Source: Kitasatospora sp. NBC_00458 (GTDB lineage: Bacteria > Actinomycetota > Actinomycetes > Streptomycetales > Streptomycetaceae). From it: DNA of 64,000 nt. Numbering within the stretch: the stretch's first letter is position 1; the number at the start of each line of letters is the position of its first letter. Positions 25,259 to 34,601 of the stretch are shown here, one piece after another. Location: positions 7,163,001-7,227,000 of the forward strand of contig NZ_CP107904.1 in NCBI RefSeq assembly GCF_036013975.1, in the 5' to 3' direction. The translations under genes were made by a program, and so were the position numbers. Below the pieces are notes generated by a model that worked only from the letters and a program-made list of their open reading frames with translations, made no database searches and was not told the DNA's origin.

Positions 25259-27559
25259 TCAGCCGTCGCTCCGGCCCCCGGACGGGTACCGGGGCAGGAC
25301 CGCCAGCACACGCGTCCCGCTGTCCCGGGACAGCCGGTCGACGGTGCAGCGGCCGCCGATCTCCGCCGCCCGGTCCGCCATCGAGCGCAGACCGACCCCG
25401 CCGGACGGCTCGTCCCCGGACGGCTGCGGCTCCCCGAGCCCGACCCCGACCCCGTCGTCCTGGACGGTGAGCGTCAGGTGCCGGTCGTCCACCCGCAGGG
25501 AGACCCGGGCCCGGGCGGCCCGGGCGTGCCGCAGCACGTTGTTCAGCGCCTCGGCGGCGATCCGGTACGCGGCCACCTCGACGGCGGCGGGCAGGTCGGG
25601 CAGCGGGTCCGGCTCCAGCACGGCGGTGACGGCGAGCCCGTCGCCGCTGAACGAGGCCGCCAGCTGCTGCACGGCCCGGGCCAGGCCGAACTCGCCGAGC
25701 TGGGCGGGACCGAGCCGGTCGGTGATCCGCCGGACCTCCTTGATCGCCATCGCCAGCTCCTCGGAGATCCCGTCCAGCGTCTCCGCGAGCCGTCCGGCCG
25801 CCTGGCGGCTCACGGCCGGACGGCCGTTCCCGCCCGGGCAGCCGGTGCCGCCCCCGGCCTCCGCCGGTGTCGCGGCCTCCGCCGGTGTCGCCGCTTCCAC
25901 CGGTTCCGCCGCCCCCGCCATCGAGGCCGAGGCCGAGGCCGCGTTGTCCACCCGCAGCCGCAGCCCGGCCAGCGTCGGACCGAGCCCGTCGTGGATGTCC
26001 CGGCGCAGACAGCGCCGCTCCTCCTCGCGCGCCGCGACGATCTGCTCCCGGCTCGCCTGCAGGTCCTCCAGCAGCCGCAGGGAGGCGACGGCCGGCGAGG
26101 CCTGGTCGGCCAGCGAGCGCAGGATGTCGACGTCGCTCGCGTCCAGCCGCTCCTCGCCCGCCCGCAGCGCGACCGTCAACTCGCCGATCACCACGCCGTG
26201 GTGAACCAGCGCGAAGCCCTGGCGGTGCCCGTCCGGGCGGCCGACGGAGGCCAGCGGACGGTTCCCGGCCCGGGTGGCGACGGTCAGCGCGACGCCCGGC
26301 AGCCGCAGCTCCTCCGCGACGGCCGTGCACAGCGCGGCCGGCAGCCGGCCGGGCTCGACCACCTGCCGGACCTGACCGGCCAGCGCGCGCAACACCTGGT
26401 AGGGCTGGGCCCGTTCGCCGTAGTAGAGCCGGTCGACCAGGCCGACGGCCCGGCGGGTGGCCCGCGGCAGTCCCGCGCCCAGCCCGTAGACCAGGGCGAT
26501 CAGCAGCAGCGCCGCCGCGCCCCGGCCCGGCAGCAGCCACCCGGAGAGCACGGCCGCGCAGAGCACGAACAGCAGGGTGAGGCCGGTGGCGAGCAGCAGC
26601 CCGGTGAGCACCGACCGGGCCGCCCGGTCCAGCCGCCACCCGCCGTCGCGGACCACCAGGTACGCGACGGCGACGGCCCAGACCGCGCCGGCCGCGGTGA
26701 ACAGCGCATAGCTCAGCCAGTACTCGTACTCGAACCGGCGGGTGTAGTAGTCCTGCATGCCCGCCCAGAGCAGGTAGGCGCCCAGCATCCCCGCCACGTG
26801 CGCCCGGTGCCGTGGCGAGGCCGCCGCGTCCCCGCCGCCCCGCCCGGTCGGCGGCCGGACCAGCCGGGCCAGCAGGACGGCTGCCGAGACGCCGACCAGC
26901 AGGTAGTTGACCGGGTCGTAGAGGCCGTCCAGGCGGTCCGAGACGGATCCGAGGAGGCTCGCGGGCGCGGTGCCGGCGAGCGGGCCGGGGCGGCCGAAGA
27001 CGGTCGACCGGTCCAGGAAGGACATCCCGTCGGGGACCACCCAGAGTGCGACCGCCCCGATGTAGAGCCACCAGCGCCGGGTGGTGAGCCGCCCGGCAGG
27101 CAGCCAGAGCGGCAGCACGTAGAACAGCGTCTGGCTGATCGTGTCGCAGACCCCGCGGACCACCGCGACCGCCCCCACGATCCCGGGGTCGGAGACCTCC
27201 ACCCACACCGGTGCGGCGGCGGCGCTCGGCAGCATCGACGTCAGCGCGTAGACGAGCATCACCCAGCCGAGCGGACTTCCCGGCCGGTGCGCGTGCAGCA
27301 GCATCCCGGCGCCGGCGGTCGGCAGCGCGTAGAGCAGGATGGCGAGCTGGTCCCGGGGGCGGTCCACCCCGGGGTCGCCGAGGTGGACCAGCACGTAGCA
27401 GACCCAGGCCGTGGCGACCGCCAGGCAGAGCGCGGTGAGGATCGCGGCGCCGGTCAGCCGGCGCTGCGCGGGTGTCCGGCGCGGGGCGGTCCGGGCGGCC
27501 CCCCGGGCCTTGGACCGGGGCCGACCGGACCGGCGCCGGGGGGAGATCAGCGTGGTCAT
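25259..27559 (-). CDS. Membrane histidine kinase (NarL-type, HisKA_3/HATPase)
   Basis: A 766-residue sensor kinase. About nine hydrophobic helices cover residues 35-360, then a GAF-like region (GQVRQVVEPGRLPAALCTAVAEE onward, about 395-520). The phospho-acceptor box is EEERRCLRRDIHDGLGPTLAG near 545. A Gly/Ala/Pro-rich insertion follows, and an HATPase with AEALNNVLRHARA (N box), VQDDGVGVG (G1) and GVGLRSMADRA (G2) ends the protein. It is divergent from the response regulator at 27870 and paralogous to the kinase at 28970. Its stop lies only 14 bases beyond the insertion-sequence target, so the insertions nearly hit it. Confidence 0.9.
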   Translation of the reverse strand: MTTLISPRRRSGRPRSKARGAARTAPRRTPAQRRLTGAAILTALCLAVATAWVCYVLVHLGDPGVDRPRDQLAILLYALPTAGAGMLLHAHRPGSPLGWVMLVYALTSMLPSAAAAPVWVEVSDPGIVGAVAVVRGVCDTISQTLFYVLPLWLPAGRLTTRRWWLYIGAVALWVVPDGMSFLDRSTVFGRPGPLAGTAPASLLGSVSDRLDGLYDPVNYLLVGVSAAVLLARLVRPPTGRGGGDAAASPRHRAHVAGMLGAYLLWAGMQDYYTRRFEYEYWLSYALFTAAGAVWAVAVAYLVVRDGGWRLDRAARSVLTGLLLATGLTLLFVLCAAVLSGWLLPGRGAAALLLIALVYGLGAGLPRATRRAVGLVDRLYYGERAQPYQVLRALAGQVRQVVEPGRLPAALCTAVAEELRLPGVALTVATRAGNRPLASVGRPDGHRQGFALVHHGVVIGELTVALRAGEERLDASDVDILRSLADQASPAVASLRLLEDLQASREQIVAAREEERRCLRRDIHDGLGPTLAGLRLRVDNAASASASMAGAAEPVEAATPAEAATPAEAGGGTGCPGGNGRPAVSRQAAGRLAETLDGISEELAMAIKEVRRITDRLGPAQLGEFGLARAVQQLAASFSGDGLAVTAVLEPDPLPDLPAAVEVAAYRIAAEALNNVLRHARAARARVSLRVDDRHLTLTVQDDGVGVGLGEPQPSGDEPSGGVGLRSMADRAAEIGGRCTVDRLSRDSGTRVLAVLPRYPSGGRSDG

Positions 27560-27856
27560 GGCACCGCCTCGGAAGGGACTGGGGATGGGCCCGTCGGCGC
27601 GCCGGCCGCCGGGCCGGTCGCCGGGACCAGTCTCGGCCGCCCGCCGTCCCGGGCGCATGGGGCAGCGGTCTCGTTCTCCCCGGTCCCGGTCTCCGTCCTC
27701 CCGTTCGCCCCGGTCGGCGCCGCCCGGCCCGGTCCGCCCGGCCGAGGGCCGGGGGCGGTTCGCGTGCCGTCCGCCCGCCCGCTCCGCGGCACGACCCCCC
27801 CGGCCCGGCGGGCGGCGACCCGAGCATGTCACGGAAAGTCACTCTCCTCTCGCTGG

Positions 27857-27862
27857 TAGTGT
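27857..27862 (+). promoter_or_regulatory. Likely -10 box of a leaderless response-regulator mRNA
   Basis: TAGTGT lies 7 bases before the GTG at 27870, and no ribosome site is present, so the transcript may start at the GTG itself. The 27560-27869 region between the divergent kinase and regulator holds no other gene; a GTCACGGAAAGTCACT segment at 27832-27844 contains a GTCAC direct repeat. Confidence 0.4.
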
Positions 27863-27869
27863 CGGCCGG

Positions 27870-28628
27870 GTGGACGAAGAGCACCCCTCCGCAGAGCCCC
27901 GGCAACCGGACCAGGCCCGGGAGCAGGACCAGGACCGCGGCCGGCGCCCGGACCGCGCCCCGGGCGGGCAGCCGGACACCCCGCCGGTCAGGGTCCTGAT
28001 CGTCGACGACCACCCGCTGTTCCGGGAGGGGCTCAAGGCCGCCCTGGAGAGCGCCGAGGGCATCGCCGTGGTGGGCGAGGCCGAACGCGTCGCCGACGTG
28101 CCGGACGCCGTCGCACGCCACCGGCCGGACGTCGTCGTCATGGACCTCTCCCTGCCGGACGGCTCCGGACTGGAGGCCACCCGCCGGCTCGCCGCCGAGC
28201 AGCCGGCCCCGCCGGTGCTGATGCTCACCATGGCGGACGACGACGGCAGCCTGCTCGCCGCGCTCCAGGCGGGTGCGCGCGGCTACCTGGTCAAGGGCGC
28301 GGGCCGGGAGGAGGTGCTGCACGCGGTGCGCACCGTCGCGGCGGGCGGCGCCGTGTTCGGCGCCGACGTGGCCGAACGGATCACCACGCTGCTCGCCGGT
28401 GCGCGGGTGCGGGAGGCCGGCCAGCTCTTCCCCGCGCTCACCGCCCGGGAGGCGGAGGTCCTGGACCTGGTGGCCCGGGGGCTGGACAACCGGCGGATCG
28501 CCCGTGAACTGGTCGTCGCCGAGAAGACCGTGCGCAACCACGTCACCCACATCTTCGAGAAGCTGCACGTCGCGACCCGCGCCGAGGCGGTGGCCCGGGC
28601 CCGCGACATGGGCCTCGGCGACGGCTGA
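27870..28628 (+). CDS. NarL/LuxR-family response regulator
   Basis: A 252-residue regulator. A charged, likely disordered N-tail (1-38) precedes the receiver domain RVLIVDDHPLFREGL with phospho-acceptor Asp92 (VVVMDLSLPDG) and Lys142 (GYLVKGAG). The C-terminal LuxR helix-turn-helix reads FPALTAREAEVLDLVARGLDNRRIARELVVAEKTVRNH. GTG 27870 is assigned from the divergent layout and the -10-like box just upstream; the conserved part starts near residue 40. It presumably serves one or both flanking kinases. Confidence 0.92.
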   Translation: MDEEHPSAEPRQPDQAREQDQDRGRRPDRAPGGQPDTPPVRVLIVDDHPLFREGLKAALESAEGIAVVGEAERVADVPDAVARHRPDVVVMDLSLPDGSGLEATRRLAAEQPAPPVLMLTMADDDGSLLAALQAGARGYLVKGAGREEVLHAVRTVAAGGAVFGADVAERITTLLAGARVREAGQLFPALTAREAEVLDLVARGLDNRRIARELVVAEKTVRNHVTHIFEKLHVATRAEAVARARDMGLGDG

Positions 28629-28799
28629 CCGGCCCGGACCCGCCCGCCCGCGGCACCCGCCGCCACCGTCGTCCACAGCCCGCGCCGCCCGCCGTCGGCA
28701 CCCGCCGATGCCCACCGCCGCCGCCCACCGCCGATGCCCGCCCGGCGGCCCGGGGAGCGGGGCACGGCGCGCGCCCCACGCCCGGACCGGCTCCGAAGC

Positions 28800-28880
28800 A
28801 GGACCCGGAAACGCGACCCCCGAGACGTGCCCCCGAGAGGCGACCCCGAGAGGCGACCCCGGAATCGCGCCCCCGAAACC
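28800..28880 (+). repeat. Short imperfect direct repeats before the second kinase
   Basis: In the 341-base gap 28629-28969 the unit CCCCGAGAGGCGA and close variants recur four to five times in a row (CCCCGAGACGTGC, CCCCGAGAGGCGA twice, CCCCGGAATCGCG, CCCCGAAACCCGG). No coding gene is seen in this gap. Function unknown; it may be slippage-derived. Confidence 0.5.
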
Positions 28881-28969
28881 CGGATCCGGGTTCCGGGACC
28901 GGAACCGGACTCCCGACCCGGGCCCCCGGGACGGCAGGACGCCGAGGATGCGGGGAAGGAGGCCCACAC

Positions 28970-31117
28970 ATGAGCAAGACGGCTGTCATCCCCGGCCTGG
29001 ACCCGGCACCGCCGACCCCGACCGCCACCCGGCGGGCCGCCCTGGCCCCGGCGGTCTGGGCCTGCGGTCTGACCCTGCTCTGCGGCCTCGGCTGGGTGAT
29101 GCTGGCCGTCACCCACCAGGACGCCCACTGGGCCACCCCGTTCTACCTCCACGACGGCGAGACCGTCCTGCTCGGCTTCGCGTTCGCGCTCTCCGGGCTG
29201 CTCATCCTCGCCCACCGCGCCGGTCCCGACGACCCGACGCGGCCGGGGAGCGCCTCTCCCGCCCCGCCCGTGGGCCGCAGCCTCGGCCGCTGCCTGCTCG
29301 CCGCCGGACTCGGCGGCTGCCTCTCCCGCTTCGTCCTCTTCGCCGGAGCGGCCGCCGACGCCGGACCGGCGGTGGAGGCGCTCGGGGCGGCCCTGCTGCT
29401 CGCCTCCGTCGCCCTGTTCATCTTCCTCTCCCTCGCGCTGCCCCTCTGGCTGCCCGAAGGGCGGCTGCCCGGCGGCCCGGGCCGCGTCCAGGTCGGCGCG
29501 ATCGTCCTGTGGAGCGCCCTGCACGCCTGCGTGGTCCGCCTCGGCAGCCCGCTCCCGTACTACGGCGACGTCCTGGTGCCGCCCGGCCGGGGGCTGCCGC
29601 TGGACGAGTGGCGGGCCACCCTGGTCGCCTGGGGCATCGTCGTCACCAGCCTGGCGGTGGCCGCCGTCCGCTGGCGGCGCTCGGACAGCCCGCACCGCTC
29701 CGTGACCGCCGTCCTCGTCCCCTACCTGATCTGGTTGATCACCACCAACATCGCGCTCCGGATGGGGAGTTCCGAGAGCGTCGCGGCGGTCGCGTACTTC
29801 ACCGGATCGGCGCTGTGGATGCTCGGCGCGGTCGGCTACGCCTTCACCCGCGACCGCTCCCACTACCTCGACCGGGCGACCCGCCGGATGTTCAGCGTCC
29901 TCGCCCTCACCGCCCTGCTGATCGCCGGGTACCTCGGCATCGCCCTGCTGATGCGCCGCCTGCTGCCGCAGGCCAGCAGCGCCGACGCCCAACTGCTGGC
30001 CGCCGGGGCGCTCGCCATCGGCGGACTGCTCGGCCCGACCACCCGCTGGGTGGTGCGCGCCGTCGACCGGTTCTACTACGGCGACCGGGCCCGCCCCTAC
30101 CAGGTGGTGCGGGCGCTCGCCGAACGCCTGAGCCACGCCGTCAGCCCGGCCGACGCACCCCCGCTGCTCTGCGACACCGTGGTCGGCGCCCTCGGCCTGC
30201 CCGGCGCCCGGGTGGTCCTGCACACCCGCACCGGGCCGCACGAGCTCGCCTCGGTCGGCGAGCTCGGGCCCGACAGCCAGGTCTTCCCGCTCGGCTACGA
30301 GGGCGCGGTGATCGGCGACCTGTACGCGCCGCCGCGCGCCGGCCAGCCCGAGCTGGACGCCCAGGACCACGAGGTGCTGCGGTTCCTCGCCGACCAGGCC
30401 GCCCCGGCGATCGCCTCGCTGCGCCTGTACGAGGAGCTCCAGAGCGGGCGGCGGCAGATCGTGCTGGCCCGGGAGGAGGAGCGCCGGCGGCTCCGGCACG
30501 ACCTGCACGACGGGCTCGGGCCCACGCTGTCCGGGCTGCGGCTCGGTGTCGACACCGCGCGGGCCGCGGTGCCCGAGGACTCCGCGGCGGCCCGGTCGCT
30601 GCGCGCCGTGTCGGCCGGGATCGGCCAGGCGATCGTCGAACTCCGGCGGATCACGGAGGGGTTGGCGCCCGCGGCGCTGGCGGGGGAGGGGCTGGCGGTC
30701 GCGCTGCGGCGGCTGGTCGGGGAGCTGGACGGGCCCCGGGTGCGGATCTCGCTCGCGCTGGACCCGGACCCGCCGCCGGAGCTGCCGGCCGCCGTCGAGG
30801 TGGCGGTGCTGCGGATCAGCGGGGAGGCGCTGAACAACGTCCTGCGCCACTCGGGCGCCGGGAAGGCCCGGTTGACCCTGCGGGTCCGGTCGGCGGCGGT
30901 GGTCGTCGAGGTCTGGGACGACGGCCGGGGATTCCCGGCGGCCCGGGCGGCGGGTGACGGCGGGGCGGGGTACCGCCCGGACGGTTCGGGCCTCGGGCTG
31001 CGGTCGATGGCCGAGCGCACCGAGGAGCTGGGCGGCTGCTTCACGGCGGTCAACCATGACGGCGGGGCCCTCGTCCGGGCGGCGCTGCCCCGTACGTCGG
31101 AGCCGGCCGGCGAGTAG
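28970..31117 (+). CDS. Membrane histidine kinase, paralogue of the upstream kinase
   Basis: A 715-residue sensor kinase with the same plan as the one at 25259: about eight N-terminal helices, a linker with RFYYGDRARPYQVVRALAERL (compare RLYYGERAQPYQVLRALAGQV in the other), a GAF-like region, acceptor box REEERRRLRHDLHDGLGPTLSG near 505, N box GEALNNVLRHSG, VWDDGRGFP and GLGLRSMAERTEELGG. Strong GAAGGAGG 7 bases before ATG 28970. It follows the response regulator on the same strand after 341 bases. Confidence 0.92.
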   Translation: MSKTAVIPGLDPAPPTPTATRRAALAPAVWACGLTLLCGLGWVMLAVTHQDAHWATPFYLHDGETVLLGFAFALSGLLILAHRAGPDDPTRPGSASPAPPVGRSLGRCLLAAGLGGCLSRFVLFAGAAADAGPAVEALGAALLLASVALFIFLSLALPLWLPEGRLPGGPGRVQVGAIVLWSALHACVVRLGSPLPYYGDVLVPPGRGLPLDEWRATLVAWGIVVTSLAVAAVRWRRSDSPHRSVTAVLVPYLIWLITTNIALRMGSSESVAAVAYFTGSALWMLGAVGYAFTRDRSHYLDRATRRMFSVLALTALLIAGYLGIALLMRRLLPQASSADAQLLAAGALAIGGLLGPTTRWVVRAVDRFYYGDRARPYQVVRALAERLSHAVSPADAPPLLCDTVVGALGLPGARVVLHTRTGPHELASVGELGPDSQVFPLGYEGAVIGDLYAPPRAGQPELDAQDHEVLRFLADQAAPAIASLRLYEELQSGRRQIVLAREEERRRLRHDLHDGLGPTLSGLRLGVDTARAAVPEDSAAARSLRAVSAGIGQAIVELRRITEGLAPAALAGEGLAVALRRLVGELDGPRVRISLALDPDPPPELPAAVEVAVLRISGEALNNVLRHSGAGKARLTLRVRSAAVVVEVWDDGRGFPAARAAGDGGAGYRPDGSGLGLRSMAERTEELGGCFTAVNHDGGALVRAALPRTSEPAGE

Positions 31118-31269
31118 CGGCGAGTAGCGGCGGCGGCGGTCGGGCCGGGCGGCGGGCCGCGTTCGGCGGCCGGACGGGACGGGGGACGGCGGCCGGACGC
31201 GGCAGGTGGCGGGCCGTCGGTCGCCCACCACCGACCGCCGTTCGTCACCCGCCGTGCTCCCGTCCCCTC

Positions 31270-31298
31270 TTGACGGACCCGCGGGTTCCCTCAATCAT
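31270..31298 (+). promoter_or_regulatory. Promoter of the secreted aminopeptidase gene
   Basis: TTGACG at 31270-31275 and AATCAT at 31293-31298 with 17-base spacing form a housekeeping-type promoter about 90 bases before the TTG start. Confidence 0.5.
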
Positions 31299-31386
31299 CA
31301 TGGTCGCGTCAACTTCGCGACCCGACCTCTGCCATCCCGCGAAGTGCCGCGCTTCCGTTCTGCCCCACCAGAAACCGGAGCCTCCC

Positions 31387-32751
31387 TTGACCGAGCGCGC
31401 CCCGCGGCGATCCCGCCTGCGCCGATCCGCCCTGCCGGCGGTGGCCGTCGTCACCCTCGCCGCCGCCCTCCTCGCCCCCGCCGCCTCGGCGGCCCCCGAA
31501 GCCCCGGCGGTCCGGACCGCGACGGCGGGCGCGACCCCCGCGGTCGCCGCCGCCCCCGACATCCCGGTCGCCAACGTGAAGGCGCACCTCGCCCAGCTGC
31601 AGTCGATAGCCACGGCCAACGGCGGCAACCGCGCCCACGGCCGGACCGGCTACAAGGCCTCGATCGACTACGTGAAGGCCAAGCTGGACGCGGCGGGCTA
31701 CACCACCACGCTGAAGACCTTCAGCTACAACGGCTCGACCGGCTACAACCTGATCGCCGACTGGCCGGGCGGTGACACCTCGCACGTCGTGATGGCCGGT
31801 GCCCACCTGGACTCCGTCACCGGCGGGCCGGGCATCAACGACAACGGCTCCGGTTCGGCCGGCGTCCTGGAGACCGCGCTCGCCGTCTCCCGGGCCGGCC
31901 TCACGCCCTCCAAGCACCTGCGGTTCGGCTGGTGGGGCGCCGAGGAGTACGGCATGGTCGGCTCCAAGAACTACGTCAACAGCCTGTCCGCGGCGGACCG
32001 TTCGAAGATCGAGACCTACCTGAACTTCGACATGATCGGCTCGCCCAACCCGGGCTACTTCACCTACCGCTACGACAGCGCGCTCGACGCCCTGTTCCGG
32101 AACTACTTCGCCGGTATCGGGATCACCACCGAGCAGGACTTCGAGGGTGACGGCCGGTCCGACCACGCCCCGTTCCAGGACGCGGGCATCCGGGTCGGCG
32201 GCCTGTTCAGCGGCGCCGACTACACCAAGACCAGTGCGCAGGCCGCGAAGTGGGGCGGGACGGCGGGCCAGCCGTTCGACCGCTGCTACCACTCCTCCTG
32301 CGACACCAGCGCCAACATCAACGACACCGCGCTGGACCGGATGAGCGACGCCATCGCGTACGCGATCTGGACGCTGGCCGCCGGGAGCACCACGCCGCCC
32401 ACCGGCACGGTGTTCGAGAACACCGCCGACGTGCAGATCCCGGACTACGGGGCGGCGGTCACGTCCGACGTCGCGGTCACCGGCCGCACCGGCAACGCGC
32501 CGGCCGCGCTCCAGGTCGGCGTGGACGTCAAGCACACCTGGCGCGGCGACCTGGTCATCGACCTGGTCGCGCCGAACGGCACCACGTTCCGCCTCAAGGA
32601 CGCCAGCGGCAGCGACTCCGCGCCCAACGTGCAGACCACGTACACGGTGAACGCGTCCGCGGTGGCCGCGAACGGCACCTGGAAGCTCAAGGTCCAGGAC
32701 GTCGGGCGGCAGGACACCGGCTACGTCGACAGCTGGAAGCTCACCTTCTGA
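31387..32751 (+). CDS. Secreted M28 aminopeptidase with C-terminal P-domain
   Basis: A 454-residue exported zinc peptidase resembling the Streptomyces griseus aminopeptidase. Signal peptide RRSRLRRSALPAVAVVTLAA... ends near ASAA. The co-catalytic zinc ligands are visible: His and Asp in VMAGAHLDSVTGGPGINDNG, Glu pair in WGAEEYG, Asp in NFDMIGS and His in SDHAPFQDAG. Residues about 345-454 form a proprotein-convertase P-domain (VFENTADVQIPDYGAAVTSDVAV). The TTG at 31387 is preferred because CCGGAG lies 6 bases upstream and it gives a proper signal peptide. Confidence 0.93.
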   Translation: MTERAPRRSRLRRSALPAVAVVTLAAALLAPAASAAPEAPAVRTATAGATPAVAAAPDIPVANVKAHLAQLQSIATANGGNRAHGRTGYKASIDYVKAKLDAAGYTTTLKTFSYNGSTGYNLIADWPGGDTSHVVMAGAHLDSVTGGPGINDNGSGSAGVLETALAVSRAGLTPSKHLRFGWWGAEEYGMVGSKNYVNSLSAADRSKIETYLNFDMIGSPNPGYFTYRYDSALDALFRNYFAGIGITTEQDFEGDGRSDHAPFQDAGIRVGGLFSGADYTKTSAQAAKWGGTAGQPFDRCYHSSCDTSANINDTALDRMSDAIAYAIWTLAAGSTTPPTGTVFENTADVQIPDYGAAVTSDVAVTGRTGNAPAALQVGVDVKHTWRGDLVIDLVAPNGTTFRLKDASGSDSAPNVQTTYTVNASAVAANGTWKLKVQDVGRQDTGYVDSWKLTF

Positions 32752-32772
32752 CGACGGACCGCCCGGGCAGTG

Positions 32773-32810
32773 CACCGGGGGCGCCGGCCCGCAGGCCGGC
32801 GCCCCCGGTG
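32773..32810. terminator. Bidirectional terminator
   Basis: A perfect 17-bp stem (32773-32789 with 32794-32810) with a 4-base loop between the convergent aminopeptidase and acyl-CoA dehydrogenase genes. Confidence 0.85.
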
Positions 32811-32847
32811 TCCAGGTCCGTCCCGGCCCGCGGGCCGGGACGAACCG

Positions 32848-34548
32848 CTACGGCTGCATCTCGTACGCGCCGGAGAGCGCCTCGACCATGCCCCACACCT
32901 TCGCCGCCCGCGCGCCGTCCGCGACCGGGCGGCGGACGTGCGCCAGCGCCCACGCGGCCTGGGCCTCCGTCGTCGAGGCCTTGCCGTGCAGCTCGGTGGC
33001 GTGCGCGGAGAAGTCCCGCACCAGCGCGTCGAAGACCTGGTCGAGCAGGTCGGCGTCCAGCCCGGTCAGCGCGGCCTGCTCCAGGACCAGCTGGCCGTAG
33101 ACGATCAGCGCGAAGAGCTGCCCGATCTCCAGCAGGAAGTCGAGGTCGGCCTGCTGCTCGGCGCTCGGCGCGTTGCCCAGCAGCAGCTCGCAGAAGCCGT
33201 CGGCCTGCTCGCGGAACCGGGCGACGTTCGGGACGTGCGCGTGCGCGTCGTAGGCGGTCCGCCAGTCGTGGAAGCGGATCGCGCCCAGACCGCGGGCCGG
33301 GCCCTGCCGGAACAGGAAGGCGTCGTCGGCGTCGTCCCGGCGGCTGGGCACCGGGGCGTACTCGGCCGGGTCGAACAGGTAGTTGGCCATGAACTTGAGG
33401 ATCAGCGCCAGGTTGACGTGGACCGTGCCCTCCAGCTTCGGCAGGCCGCGGATGTCCTTGGCGGCCTTGTCGAAGTAGGTGTCCGCCTCGAAGCCCTTGG
33501 CCGCGATGACGTCCCACATCAGGTCGATGACCTTCTCGCCCTCCGTGGTGACCTTCATCTTGGTCATCGGGTTGAAGAGCAGGTAGCGGCGGTCCTCGGC
33601 GGAGGCGGTGCGGAAGTAGTCCACCGCGCGGGCGGAGAACAGCTTCATCGCGACCAGGCGCGCGTACGCGTCGGTCAGCTCGCGCCGCACGTGCGGGAAG
33701 TCGGTGACCTTCCGGCCGTACAGCACCCGGTTGTGGGCGTGCGTGACGGCCTCGTACATCGCGTGCTCGCAGATGCCGACGGAGGCCGTGCAGAGGTTGA
33801 ACTTCCCGACGTTGACGGTGTTCAGGGCGGCGTCGAAGGCGGCCTTGCCGGTGTGCAGCACGTCCTCGGCGCGGACCGGGTAGTCCTCCAGGCGGAACTC
33901 GCTGACGTACATCTGGGCGTTCACGACGTTCTTGACCAGGTGGTACGCCTCGTGGCGGCTGTCCGCGGCGAAGAAGACGTAGCCCTCCGGCCCGTCGACG
34001 TCCGACCGGCGGCCGAACACCGAGACCAGGCCGGCGACGTTGCCGTTGCCGATGTAGTACTTGGAGCCGGTGGCGGTGAAGCCGCCCTCGCCGTCCGGGG
34101 TGAGGATCATGTCGGTGGAGTAGATGTCGGCGCCGTGGCTGCGCTCGGAGAGCCCGAACGCCATCACGTGGCCCTCCGTCAGGAGCTTCGCGGCGCGGGC
34201 CCGGACGGCCTCGTTCCCGCTCTGCCAGACGGGGCCGAGGCCGAGGATGGTGACCTGCCAGGTGTACCAGTAGCCGAGGCCGTAGAAGCCGAGGATCTCG
34301 TTCAGCTCGGCGATCCGCGAGGTGTCCCAGCGCTTGGCCGGGTCGGCGGCGGAGGGCGTCAGGAACTCGGCGAACAGACCCTCCCGGGCCGCGAATTCGA
34401 GGAAGTCCGCGTACCAGGTGCGGTCGATGTAGGTGTCGATCAGCGACTTCTTGCCGCGCGACTCGAACCAGTCCACGGTCGTGCGCAGCAGCCGGCGGGT
34501 CGGCTCGTCGAACTGCGCGGGGTCGTAGGTACGCGGGTTGAAGAGCAT
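32848..34548 (-). CDS. Acyl-CoA dehydrogenase/oxidase family protein
   Basis: A 566-residue flavoprotein, longer than classic acyl-CoA dehydrogenases. The flavin/substrate segments MAFGLSERSHGADIYSTDMI and TGSKYYIGNGNVAGLVSVFGR match the middle domain, and NRVLYGRKVTDFPHVRREL starts the C-terminal helical domain. A further C-terminal extension suggests the oxidase-like or large dehydrogenase subgroup. Substrate unknown. It lies 53 bases downstream of, and on the same strand as, a PadR regulator, and is probably controlled by it. Confidence 0.85.
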   Translation of the reverse strand: MLFNPRTYDPAQFDEPTRRLLRTTVDWFESRGKKSLIDTYIDRTWYADFLEFAAREGLFAEFLTPSAADPAKRWDTSRIAELNEILGFYGLGYWYTWQVTILGLGPVWQSGNEAVRARAAKLLTEGHVMAFGLSERSHGADIYSTDMILTPDGEGGFTATGSKYYIGNGNVAGLVSVFGRRSDVDGPEGYVFFAADSRHEAYHLVKNVVNAQMYVSEFRLEDYPVRAEDVLHTGKAAFDAALNTVNVGKFNLCTASVGICEHAMYEAVTHAHNRVLYGRKVTDFPHVRRELTDAYARLVAMKLFSARAVDYFRTASAEDRRYLLFNPMTKMKVTTEGEKVIDLMWDVIAAKGFEADTYFDKAAKDIRGLPKLEGTVHVNLALILKFMANYLFDPAEYAPVPSRRDDADDAFLFRQGPARGLGAIRFHDWRTAYDAHAHVPNVARFREQADGFCELLLGNAPSAEQQADLDFLLEIGQLFALIVYGQLVLEQAALTGLDADLLDQVFDALVRDFSAHATELHGKASTTEAQAAWALAHVRRPVADGARAAKVWGMVEALSGAYEMQP

Positions 34549-34601
34549 CGCGGGCTCCCGGGGGGTCGAGGGTGGGGAGGGACTGAGGGGGCTGGGAAAC
34601 G

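Noticed and set aside
25242..28967. A 1241-codon minus-strand open frame
   Set aside because: It reads an alternative frame of the first histidine kinase and the antisense strand of the response regulator; composition is Arg/Ala/Gly noise.
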